A DNA stretch of 40,632 nt from a virus, in the IMG/VR virus record IMGVR_UViG_3300048927_000784, positions 1 through 40,632 of that record. The stretch is one strand, 5' to 3'. Below the pieces are notes generated by a model. It did not search any database. It saw nothing but the letters and a program-made list of their open reading frames with translations, and had not been told where the DNA came from. Position numbers and translations under genes: made by a program. The stretch's first letter is position 1, and each line of letters opens with the position of its first letter. Positions 1 to 6,292 of the stretch are shown here, in pieces.

Positions 1-1308
1 GTGCCGTTGACCGACACCCAGTGCAAGAAGGCCGCGCCAGGCGCGCGCGATTACAAGCTCGCCGACGCCGGCGGGCTCTACCTGTTCGTGACCACCAAGG
101 GCCACAAATCCTGGCGGCTAAAATACCGCTTCGCGGACAAGGAAAAGCGGCTGATCCTAGGCGCCTATCCGGACATGCCGCTGCGCGACGCGCGCGACGC
201 CCGGGAGGAGGCGAAGCGCCTTCTGCGCGAGCACCGCGACCCGGCGACCGAGCGGCGCAAGCAGAAGATCCTCGCGCATGCCGCGGCCGGCGCGACCTTC
301 AAGGTGGTGGCGGAGCGCTGGTACACCGCGCAGCTCGGCCGCTGGTCGAAGGTGAACGCGACCAAGATCGACCAAGCCCTCAAGCGCGACGTCTTCCCGG
401 AGATCGGCGCCTTGCCGCTGTCCGACATCGACGGGCCGACCGTGCTGGCGCTCCTGCGCAAGGTCGAGCGCCGCGGCGCCATCGATAGCGCGAAGCGGAT
501 CCGGCAGCATATCTCGGCCGTGTTCGGCTACGGGATGGCCGAGGGCTTCTGCGATCGCGACCCCGCCGGCCGGCACCTGGTGAAGGCGCTGCTCCCGACG
601 CCGGTGGGCGGCAGCCAGCCCGGCCTGAGCAGCATCGAGGAGATCCGGCAGCTGCACGCGACGATCGACGCGTCGACCGGCGGCCCGCTGACGAAGCTGG
701 CGTCGCGCCTGCTCGGGCTCACCTTCGTGCGGCCCGGCCTGGTGCCGACCGCGCGCTGGACCGAGTTTGAGGGCATCGACTGGGCGGACCCGAGCGGGGC
801 AGGGGACAGCCCCGAGCCGATCTGGCGGATTAGCGCCGATCGCATGAAGCTCGAGCTGGAGAACAAGGCCGACGACGCATTCGAGCACATCGTGCCGCTG
901 CCTGCCCAGGCCGTCGACGTGCTGCGCGCGGTGTACACGCTGAGCGGCCGCTTCCCGTACCTCTTCCATAGCGTGCGCTCGACGCACCAACCGATGTCGA
1001 ACAACACGATCGGCTACCGGTATAACCAGTGCGGCTATCGCGGCCGGCACGTCCCGCACGGCTGGCGCACGGCGTTTTCGACGATCATGAACGAGCGCGC
1101 GACCGAGCTTGGGCTCGAAGGCGATCGCCCGATCGTCGACGCCATGCTCTCCCACAAGCCTAAGGGCGTTTCGGCTGCGGAGATGGCGTACAACCGCGCC
1201 CGGCACATGTCGCGGCGATGGGAGCTGGCACGCTGGTGGGCGGTGCAGACAATGGAGTCCCTCCTAAGCGCGGCGACGCTCCTGGATGGGTATGAGCGAG
1301 CTGGCTGA
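1..1308 (+). CDS. int: P4-type tyrosine recombinase (prophage integrase)
   Basis: Site-specific recombinase that would integrate and excise the element. The N-terminus (residues 1-85) is the P4-integrase arm-binding domain, with the typical LTDT start and the GGLYLFV and LGAYPDMPL stretches. A SAM-like core-binding region follows at about 100-200, then the catalytic domain. Candidate catalytic residues are R244 (FVRPGL), K283, H353 and R356 (HGWR), H385 (LSHK) and the nucleophile Y397 (AYNR). The length of 435 aa is usual for the family. The GTG at base 1 fits the family N-terminus, so the gene looks complete although it touches the window edge. It heads the lysogeny module and reads into the element; the attachment site must lie upstream of the window. 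Confidence 0.95.
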   Translation: MPLTDTQCKKAAPGARDYKLADAGGLYLFVTTKGHKSWRLKYRFADKEKRLILGAYPDMPLRDARDAREEAKRLLREHRDPATERRKQKILAHAAAGATFKVVAERWYTAQLGRWSKVNATKIDQALKRDVFPEIGALPLSDIDGPTVLALLRKVERRGAIDSAKRIRQHISAVFGYGMAEGFCDRDPAGRHLVKALLPTPVGGSQPGLSSIEEIRQLHATIDASTGGPLTKLASRLLGLTFVRPGLVPTARWTEFEGIDWADPSGAGDSPEPIWRISADRMKLELENKADDAFEHIVPLPAQAVDVLRAVYTLSGRFPYLFHSVRSTHQPMSNNTIGYRYNQCGYRGRHVPHGWRTAFSTIMNERATELGLEGDRPIVDAMLSHKPKGVSAAEMAYNRARHMSRRWELARWWAVQTMESLLSAATLLDGYERAG

Positions 1309-1327
1309 AGAGGAAAGCAGGCAGGGC

Positions 1328-1370
1328 TTGACTTTCCGTTGCCAGTTTGCCAATTAGCAAATCGGCAACG
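1328..1370 (+). promoter_or_regulatory. Promoter with nested palindromic operator before the XRE repressor
   Basis: A TTGACT box (1328-1333) is followed 18 nt later by AATTAG (1352-1357), a weak -10. Over the spacer and -10 lies a nested palindrome: outer arms CGTTGCC (1337-1343) and GGCAACG (1364-1370), inner arms TTTGC (1346-1350) and GCAAA (1357-1361) around CAATTA. All 12 arm pairs match. A dyad over a promoter just ahead of a repressor gene is the expected form of an autoregulatory operator. The sequence is seen directly; the regulator is inferred to be the product of 1421-1795. Confidence 0.6.
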
Positions 1371-1420
1371 CTACAGGCCCTAGCGTTGATCAGAGCCCCG
1401 CGGGCCACGGGAGACCACCA

Positions 1421-1795
1421 ATGACGCCGTTTGGCAAGATGCTACGGCAAGAACGGAAGGACAAGGGCATGATGCTCGCCGAAATGGCTGCAGCACTCGG
1501 CATCAGTTCTCCGTATCTGAGTCAGCTGGAAACGGGCGCCAAGCCCCTAAAGGAAGGTTTCGTCGAAAAAGTTATCCGTTTTCTCGACCTTAGCCAGATG
1601 GATGCTGACGCGCTTCGACGTGCAGCTGCGAAGTCGCTCCCTGCCTCTGCTGATAGCGTCACTATCGATCTTCGGTCGAACACTTCGGTGCGCGACCGTG
1701 AGCTGGCCAGTAACCTCGCTTTGAGTTTCAACCGCCTCAAGCCGGAGACGAAGGCTCGTCTTCGCCAGATGTTGAAGGACGAGAACAATGGGTAA
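1421..1795 (+). CDS. XRE-family phage repressor
   Basis: A 124-aa protein with an N-terminal Cro/C1-type helix-turn-helix (about residues 4-60). The signature runs FGKMLRQERKDKGM, LAEMAAALGIS, SPYLSQLETGAKPL. The C-terminal half is charged and helical and may dimerise or contact the protease partner. It overlaps the next gene (ImmA-like) by 8 nt, so the two are co-translated. XRE/ImmA pairs of this kind control lysogeny in ICEBs1 and many prophages: the repressor holds early genes off until the metallopeptidase cleaves it. The gene sits behind a palindromic promoter (1328-1370), which suggests autoregulation. Its role as the prophage master repressor is inferred from position; no second repressor candidate was seen. 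Confidence 0.85.
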   Translation: MTPFGKMLRQERKDKGMMLAEMAAALGISSPYLSQLETGAKPLKEGFVEKVIRFLDLSQMDADALRRAAAKSLPASADSVTIDLRSNTSVRDRELASNLALSFNRLKPETKARLRQMLKDENNG

Positions 1796-2375
1796 CAATT
1801 TCGGCAGCGTCCAGCGACGCTCCGAGCATCAGATTGAGCACCTCGCGGCGTTGGTTCGCCGCGAGCTGGGTGTGGAGCCAGATAAGCGCTTGGCTATGCG
1901 GCCGGTCCTTGAGCTCGCGCTTGATGACATGGTCCCGGACGCTTACTGGAAAATCGAACTTGACGCGGAGATGGGGGGCGCTGAGGCGTCGACTGCTTGG
2001 CACGAGCCAGTCATCACCGTGTCCGCAAGTACCTACGCGGAGCTCTGCCGGTCAAATCCCCGCGCTCGGATGACCATCGCGCACGAAGTCGGTCATCTGC
2101 TCATGCACACGCGTAAGCCGGTTTTTCACTATCGCACCCGCACCAAGGACCAGCGCTTGGATCCAGAATGGCAGGCGGACTATTTTGCGGCGGCTCTTCT
2201 GATGCCTGCCAGTGCTTTTCGCAAAATGAAAACCGTGACTCAAGCCATGAAGGCTTTCGGCGTGAGCCGCGGCGCTGCGCTACGTCGTGCGCGCGGCCTT
2301 CGAATGCAGATTTCCGACGACCGGGCTCGCTCGTCGTCCGAAAAAAAGGGACGCAGTATGAACCGCGCCCCTTGA
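1788..2375 (+). CDS. ImmA/IrrE-family metallopeptidase
   Basis: A 195-aa zinc peptidase of the ImmA/IrrE (COG2856) family. The zinc motif HEVGH is at residues 99-103. A downstream acidic residue in the DPEWQADYFAAALLMP stretch (E127 or D131) is the expected third ligand, and this stretch is itself characteristic. The ATG at 1788 lies inside the end of the XRE gene (8-nt overlap), which indicates translational coupling. By analogy with ICEBs1 ImmA, it would inactivate the upstream repressor on a damage or induction signal; it could instead be part of a toxin-antitoxin-like pair. The C-terminal 50 residues are basic and not conserved in any way I recognise. Confidence 0.85.
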   Translation: MGNNFGSVQRRSEHQIEHLAALVRRELGVEPDKRLAMRPVLELALDDMVPDAYWKIELDAEMGGAEASTAWHEPVITVSASTYAELCRSNPRARMTIAHEVGHLLMHTRKPVFHYRTRTKDQRLDPEWQADYFAAALLMPASAFRKMKTVTQAMKAFGVSRGAALRRARGLRMQISDDRARSSSEKKGRSMNRAP

Positions 2376-2502
2376 GAATGCCTGGATCAGACGCGGCCCC
2401 TGCAAAGGGTGAGCTATCCAAACCCGACTATAGACACCGTCCACGTAGGCGGATTCGGTTAAGGAAGCAAGAACGAGGGCCGCAACGAATGGGAAAACCA
2501 TC

Positions 2503-2628
2503 ATGGCACCTTCCGACATTCCCCCTGGGAAGAAGCGGATTTGCGTGAAGTGGATCACCCGGGGTGGAAAGCGCATCTACGCCAGCTCGTATGGGCTGCA
2601 GGCTTTCTGCTTCCTGGTGGACGCATAA
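2503..2628 (+). CDS. 41-residue basic protein of unknown function
   Basis: A short ORF starting at ATG 2503 and ending in TAA at 2626-2628. It encodes a compact, basic, aromatic-rich peptide with the stretch KRICVKWITRGGKRIYA followed by SSYGLQAFCF. The K-W-I-T-R...G-K-R-I-Y-A-S pattern looks like a folded DNA-interacting or small beta protein rather than random sequence, and the gene is followed by a stem-loop at 2657-2686. No strong Shine-Dalgarno is visible. No function is assigned and the call is tentative. Confidence 0.45.
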   Translation: MAPSDIPPGKKRICVKWITRGGKRIYASSYGLQAFCFLVDA

Positions 2629-2656
2629 CGCGGATCAGGTTCTGACCTAATTTCAA

Positions 2657-2686
2657 ACGGGCCCTCTTCGCTAGAGGAGGGCCCGT
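2657..2686 (+). terminator. Stem-loop, probable terminator
   Basis: A 10-bp perfect stem (ACGGGCCCTC, 2657-2666, with GAGGGCCCGT, 2677-2686) around a 10-nt loop. It has no U-tract on either strand, so it may be a Rho-linked or processing structure. It closes off the 41-aa gene. Confidence 0.5.
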
Positions 2687-2721
2687 GGCTTCCTATACCT
2701 CCAATGCGTGAGAATATTTAT

Positions 2722-2943
2722 ATGTCTGATAAAGTAGTTGCAGAGCAGGGGGAGGGATCTCCCGAGTATGTAGCCCTGAAGCTTATGCGCCACATCGCCA
2801 CCGCGGATGGGTATGGCTTTACCGGCATGGCAAAGCACCCGCCGCGTGAGTGGATCATCCTCACCTATGCCGCTTGCCTGCAAGCCGTTAAGGACCCTCA
2901 CGCGGGCGAGATCGCGGTTAAGCTCTTGCCACCTAAACCGTAA
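2722..2943 (+). CDS. Small hypothetical protein (73 aa)
   Basis: An acidic-to-neutral small protein starting MSDKVVAEQGEGSPEYVA and containing ALKLMRHIATADGYGF and a helical ILTYAACLQAVKD stretch. It has no recognised domain, signal peptide or membrane segment. An in-frame ATG at 2704 would add six residues. Neither start has a strong ribosome site, and 2722 is preferred because MSDK is a common natural N-terminus. It converges on the AlpA-like gene at 2964-3191. Confidence 0.6.
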   Translation: MSDKVVAEQGEGSPEYVALKLMRHIATADGYGFTGMAKHPPREWIILTYAACLQAVKDPHAGEIAVKLLPPKP

Positions 2944-2963
2944 CGCAGGGGAGTGCGGCGGCG

Positions 2964-3191
2964 TCAAGCTGCCGTACTCCAGCACATAGGGTTTCTCATC
3001 CAGTCCTGTAGGTCGCCTTCACGCCAGGCTACCGCATTCGCCCCGATCCGGACGCTCTGGGGGAACTCGCCCCGCGCCATCTTCCGATAGATCGTCTTGC
3101 CGCAGAGCCCGGTGCGGGCCTCGACCTCGCGCAGGCGGACGAACGCGGCGACGGGCGGGGCGCCGCCGGTGAACTTCTCAGCGACTCCCAT
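2964..3191 (-). CDS. AlpA-like helix-turn-helix regulator
   Basis: A 75-aa DNA-binding protein of the AlpA/excisionase-like winged-HTH type. Residues 17-65 carry the family pattern: VRLREVEARTGLCGKTIYR (recognition helix), then a MARGEFPQSVRIG wing and a closing W-R-E-G-D-LQDW helix. A good ribosome site (AGGAGA) precedes ATG 3191. AlpA homologues in prophages control integrase or excision, so a role in excision or in switching the neighbouring genes is likely but inferred. It is divergent from the gene at 3374. Confidence 0.85.
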   Translation of the reverse strand: MGVAEKFTGGAPPVAAFVRLREVEARTGLCGKTIYRKMARGEFPQSVRIGANAVAWREGDLQDWMRNPMCWSTAA

Positions 3192-3349
3192 CGCTCTTCT
3201 CCTTCATCGAAAGAATGGGACGGCCCGCTGGGCAAGTGCCGACGTGATAGCGGCGCCCATGGGAGGCTTCTCCGATTGAAGATCTTGCGCTAACCTCTTG
3301 AGCAAGGACGAGGCGCGATGCGACCTTCATCCAGTCGGGCGCGCAATTG

Positions 3350-4045
3350 CTATGCAAAGCGGAGCGATCGGGCATGGGTGACCTCTTCTGGGATCAGGAA
3401 GCTGGACTGTCGCGGACCGTCATGGTGGACGAGTTGGGTGGCTGGCCGTTCGCGATGGGTGAGGACATCGCGCAAGGCACCCTCGAGGAAATGCTGGACA
3501 GATATCTTGGTCTTTCCGACGAGGAGCGTCCTCGAATGACCATCACGATTTCCGGTGGCTTCCATCTGGAGGGCCATGAAATCGACGCGCTTGCCGCCCG
3601 TCGGAGGCGAGAGCGAGGCGGGAGCGACGGGTGAAGGGCAGCTGACCATGTGGTATCTCTGCCAATATCGGTCCCAGCGCGTCGCCGCTCCGGCCGCCAG
3701 CACCGCGCATGACAGGTCGCGACCGTCCGGCAGGCGACACCGCGCGACAATCCGATTGTAACTGGGTTCGAGCGCCAGGCATGTCAGCCGGCGGTGTAGC
3801 ACCAGTCCGGACACCGTTCGCTGGCTCGCTTGGGCCCGTCCGTCGCTGCAGACGTACCCACTGCGGCGCTGGCGACACGGTTGGGCGGACTCGAAGTCAG
3901 GCGCCTGGATCCCGGCAATACGAACCTTCGGCCCCTCGGCGCACCACAGCGGCCCGTCGCCATCGTGAACGCGTGTGACAGTGCAGGAGAACGTTTGCGG
4001 CGAACCGAGGCTGACTAGTAAAAACACGATATCGATCATGATCAT
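3350..4045 (-). CDS. Secreted thermonuclease-like protein with antisense C-terminal extension
   Basis: Residues 1-18 form a hydrophobic export signal. Residues 22-136 are a staphylococcal-nuclease-like (TNase) fold with HDGDG, VRIAGIQAPD (R42; D50 where the family usually has Glu) and YNRIVARC (R98, R102), ending RWDRYWQRY. Small sphingomonad TNases usually stop about here. This frame instead runs on for some 95 residues to 3350, and that extension lies exactly opposite the plausible plus-strand gene 3374-3634 and has no family character. The stop codon may have been lost, or the real product may be shorter. The Glu-to-Asp change may weaken activity. Possible roles are nucleotide scavenging or degradation of competing DNA. 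Confidence 0.6.
   Translation of the reverse strand: MIMIDIVFLLVSLGSPQTFSCTVTRVHDGDGPLWCAEGPKVRIAGIQAPDFESAQPCRQRRSGYVCSDGRAQASQRTVSGLVLHRRLTCLALEPSYNRIVARCRLPDGRDLSCAVLAAGAATRWDRYWQRYHMVSCPSPVAPASLSPPTGGKRVDFMALQMEATGNRDGHSRTLLVGKTKISVQHFLEGALRDVLTHRERPATQLVHHDGPRQSSFLIPEEVTHARSLRFA
3374..3634 (+). CDS. Small acidic hypothetical protein (86 aa)
   Basis: The product starts MGDLFWDQEAGLSRTVMVDE and continues with an acidic helical middle (EEMLDRYLGLSDEERPRM), a short beta-like ITISGGFHLEG stretch and a basic tail. The ATG at 3374 is preferred over an in-frame ATG at 3347 because GGAG lies 9 nt upstream. No known domain is recognised. It lies fully antisense to the C-terminal extension of the thermonuclease frame. 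The protein-like composition of this strand makes it the better call for 3374-3634, but both frames cannot be fully functional. Confidence 0.5.
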   Translation: MGDLFWDQEAGLSRTVMVDELGGWPFAMGEDIAQGTLEEMLDRYLGLSDEERPRMTITISGGFHLEGHEIDALAARRRRERGGSDG

Positions 4046-4082
4046 GGGTTAGCCGATTGAGGCGCGATCAGCGTTAGCCGGG

Positions 4083-4331
4083 GTGAGGGCTTTGAGCAGA
4101 TCGCAGCACAGTGCAGACGAGATTCGAGACGAGCTGGAGCGCGTCGCCGCCAGCTTGAGCGCGAACGACGAGGATCTGGACCTGGACTTCCGGAGACCGT
4201 TCCTCGCCGGTCCACATTGGCCGTTCGCCCACAACTGGGATGTCCGTGTCGCGGTACCTGATGGGCTGGAGGACCTTGCCTTCCGAACGATCGATGAGGT
4301 CGCTACCCGCTGGAATCTGGAAGAAAAATGA
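4083..4331 (+). CDS. Small hypothetical protein (82 aa)
   Basis: Starts at GTG 4083; a TTG at 4092 has the better-placed purine-rich site (GTGAGG) and would give MSRSQHSADEIRDELERV. The protein has an acidic amphipathic N-terminal helix (DEIRDELERVAASL), a DLDLDFRRPF stretch and a C-terminal segment ending ATRWNLEEK. Its stop overlaps the next start (ATGA at 4328-4331), so it forms a translationally coupled pair with the DUF1488-like gene. No function is assigned. It is divergent from the thermonuclease, sharing a 40-bp gap. Confidence 0.55.
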   Translation: MRALSRSQHSADEIRDELERVAASLSANDEDLDLDFRRPFLAGPHWPFAHNWDVRVAVPDGLEDLAFRTIDEVATRWNLEEK

Positions 4332-4702
4332 ACGGCCCCAACATCCATCGGCTGAGCGCTGGTACCGTCACCTTTCAGATGCCCCTCCATCAGCCGTCTT
4401 GGTCGTATGACCACGAGACCCTCAACAGGCTTGTTGACGTCGAAGTCGAGATCCGCGCGCTTATGCGGTTGGGCAGCGCAGGCTCCGCCAAGTACGTCGC
4501 GAAGCCCACGCTGGCGGGTAACCGGCAATTGGTCGAACAGGCGGCGCGGCGCATTATCGACCGGGAAGGCCCAAGCTTCGTTCAGCCGGTTCGCGTGTCG
4601 GCCAGAGACATCGCGGTCCATCTGCGCGACTGCGGGGACGAGCAAGAGGCGAGCGTCGCTCCATGCATACCCGAGTACAGCTTGCCGGTTGGCATTGGGT
4701 AG
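4328..4702 (+). CDS. DUF1488-like protein, copy A
   Basis: A 124-aa protein whose first 95 residues follow the DUF1488 layout. An N-terminal beta segment (VTFQMPLHQPSWSYDHET) leads to a V-D-V-E-V-E strand and an ALMRLG helix, then an NRQLVEQAARRIIDREGP helix and a closing VRVSARDI strand. It is related to the product at 5303-5557, which shares FQMP, SWSY, VDVEV, the AAR-IIDREGP helix and PVRV. The C-terminal 30 residues are extra. DUF1488 proteins are small and uncharacterised, and the family assignment is from memory of the pattern. It is coupled by ATGA to the gene upstream; GGAAG precedes the start. Confidence 0.6.
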   Translation: MNGPNIHRLSAGTVTFQMPLHQPSWSYDHETLNRLVDVEVEIRALMRLGSAGSAKYVAKPTLAGNRQLVEQAARRIIDREGPSFVQPVRVSARDIAVHLRDCGDEQEASVAPCIPEYSLPVGIG

Positions 4703-4744
4703 CGACGAACTGCGTCCCCAATCCTTGGCAAGGACGCCCTCGGC

Positions 4745-5116
4745 GTGACGAACGCTCCGCTTATCGCGATTATAGACGATGACGCCAATGTGCGCGAAGC
4801 ACTGGCTGATCTGCTGGAAAGCTACGGCTTTAGGACAAGCACGTTCGACGGCGCTCCCTCCTTCCTGAGTGCGCAAGTCGCTGCCGATTGCCAGTGCATC
4901 ATCACCGACCTCCAAATGGCAAACATGACTGGCATCCAACTCGCGCAGCACCTTGTGGGTGAGGCTGTGAGCACACCGATCATCCTGATAACGGCGTTCT
5001 CGACGGATGCTGTTCGACGTGCGGCTGCGGCAATCGGTGTCAGCCATCTTCTCCCTAAGCCGCTCAAACCAGTAGAACTGCTCGCCTGCATCAAAGCAGT
5101 CTTGCCCTCGGTCTGA
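4745..5116 (+). CDS. Single-domain response regulator (FixJ-type receiver)
   Basis: A 123-aa stand-alone receiver domain. It shows the acidic pocket D11-D12-D13, phospho-acceptor D55 (ITDLQM), the switch residue T83 (ITAF) and K105 (PKPLKP). The sequence most resembles the receiver of FixJ/NarL-type regulators, but no DNA-binding domain follows the stop at 5116. Such proteins act as phosphate shuttles or as binding partners of kinases and sigma-factor regulators. There is no kinase in the window, so it would have to use a host kinase. GTG start with AAGGA upstream. It lies between two related DUF1488-like genes, all on the same strand. Confidence 0.9.
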   Translation: MTNAPLIAIIDDDANVREALADLLESYGFRTSTFDGAPSFLSAQVAADCQCIITDLQMANMTGIQLAQHLVGEAVSTPIILITAFSTDAVRRAAAAIGVSHLLPKPLKPVELLACIKAVLPSV

Positions 5117-5302
5117 GCTAATGACACCTGTCCATTGCGCCGCATCATCTGCCCAGAAGCCGAACCTTCTGCTCAGCTCCGACACAGACCGCAAGAGGCG
5201 AGAAGCGGTGTGTTTATCCGGTAACTTACGCGATTCCCCTAAATCCTGTTCCTCTCCAATCGGCACCATGTACGTCTGGGAGATAACAGCAGAGGGACGT
5301 TC

Positions 5303-5557
5303 GTGGGGATTGTTGCATTTCAAATGCCCTTGGGGCGCGCGAGTTGGTCGTACTTCGGAGACAGCACGCGCAACGTAGATGTTGAAGTAGACGTTGTTGC
5401 TTTGGAACGCCTCGCTGGCTTGGTAGTCGAACACGACGTCCCCGCTGCCGTTTTCCAGATCCATCGAGCCGCAATCGAGCAAGCCGCTCGAAAAATCATC
5501 GATCGCGAAGGGCCGAACTTCGCCGAGCCCGTTCGGGTCACGGCAGCAGATCTCTGA
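5303..5557 (+). CDS. DUF1488-like protein, copy B
   Basis: An 84-aa protein aligned over nearly its full length with the first 95 residues of the product of 4328-4702. It has FQMPLGRASWSY, a VDVEVDVVALERL stretch, and the helix IEQAARKIIDREGPNF closing with PVRVTAADL. GTG start with GAGGGA just upstream. It lacks copy A's C-terminal extension. The 186 bp between the receiver gene and this start hold no convincing ORF. The pair probably arose by duplication, with the receiver gene between. Function unknown. Confidence 0.6.
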   Translation: MGIVAFQMPLGRASWSYFGDSTRNVDVEVDVVALERLAGLVVEHDVPAAVFQIHRAAIEQAARKIIDREGPNFAEPVRVTAADL

Positions 5558-5677
5558 GCTGGCGAGAACCAGCGCTCTCGTGCCAGGAGTTGGTACCGAG
5601 CGGCCTCGACGCCCGGTACCAGTGCGACCCGTTCCGCAATTTTGGGGATTGCCGAGGCACGGGGGTATAGCAACTAC

Positions 5678-5708
5678 GCGCCGGCGGGGTTGGGCATCGC
5701 CGGCGCGA
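5678..5708. terminator. Stem-loop between convergent genes
   Basis: A 10-bp perfect GC stem (CGCGCCGGCG, 5678-5687, with CGCCGGCGCG, 5699-5708) and an 11-nt loop. It lies between the plus-strand gene ending at 5557 and the minus-strand operon ending at 5757, a natural place for a bidirectional terminator. There is no U-tract, so termination is inferred from position. Confidence 0.4.
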
Positions 5709-5756
5709 GGAGCAGGTAGCTCGAAATTTAGACGACGCGACAACATGATACCCACA

Positions 5757-6032
5757 TCACGCCGCCTTGCGCTGGATGAGAAAAATGTTCCGCTCGCCGT
5801 CGTCGGGATCGCCGCCTGCTTCAGCCGACGTCCATCGGCTGCAGAAGCGGCTCTCATGCGTTTCCGGGTACATCGGCACAGGAAAGCGTCCGGCGCCCTG
5901 CACCACGACCGGAGGATTGATCTGACAGACGCCAAGTTCAGGGCCCGCCGACGGATCGCGGGTGGCATTTGCCAGCTTCGGCCCCGAGCGCGTCCACCAG
6001 GCGCAGGTAGCGCAAATCCGATCGCAGCTCAT
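5757..6032 (-). CDS. Cys4 mini-protein, last gene of the coupled operon
   Basis: A 91-aa protein with a putative metal-binding Cys set: C-x2-C (CATCAWW), then GVCQINPP, then MYPETHESRFCSRW. The layout C-x2-C ... G-[VI]-C ... PP ... [YF]-PE-x-H ... C is the same as in the product of the next gene upstream, so the two are likely paralogues. The start ATG at 6032 overlaps the previous stop (ATGA), indicating translational coupling. No enzymatic motif is visible. A zinc-binding, protein-interaction or DNA-mimic role is possible; nothing in the sequence decides. Confidence 0.7.
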   Translation of the reverse strand: MSCDRICATCAWWTRSGPKLANATRDPSAGPELGVCQINPPVVVQGAGRFPVPMYPETHESRFCSRWTSAEAGGDPDDGERNIFLIQRKAA

Positions 6033-6292
6033 TGCTTGACCTCCGCATAGCGGTTCGCCTGCTCGGAGAGCGCAACATTCATGTCAGCGAGGAACTCGCC
6101 GCACTGCTGCTCGCGGTGAACCTCCGGGAAAACTGAGGTGACGGTCACCCCGCTGACTTCGCACCAAGTCTGATTGAAAACCTTGGGCGGGTAACGCCGG
6201 CAGATGCCGACGCGTGCGGCGGAGGGCTTCGGTTCAGCCGTGGCATCCGGAGCGCCACGGCTGAGGAAGTGCGTGCAGCTCGCGCAGTTCAT
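6029..6292 (-). CDS. Cys4 mini-protein, middle gene of the coupled operon
   Basis: An 87-aa protein starting MNCASCTHFL, chosen because its ATG overlaps the stop of the upstream gene (ATGA at 6289-6292). Cys pattern: C-x2-C near the N-terminus, GICRRYPP in the middle, FPEVHREQQCGEF near the C-terminus, then a helical tail. It matches the neighbour at 5757-6032 in motif order, so the two form a tandem paralogous pair. A longer frame starting upstream is not supported, as it would run deep into the preceding gene. Confidence 0.7.
   Translation of the reverse strand: MNCASCTHFLSRGAPDATAEPKPSAARVGICRRYPPKVFNQTWCEVSGVTVTSVFPEVHREQQCGEFLADMNVALSEQANRYAEVKQ

Noticed and set aside
4049-5968. Minus-strand frame of 639 codons
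   Set aside because: It lies antisense to the receiver gene, whose motifs are clear, and to both DUF1488-like genes. Its sequence is Arg/Ser-rich and without domain character, a GC-bias shadow.
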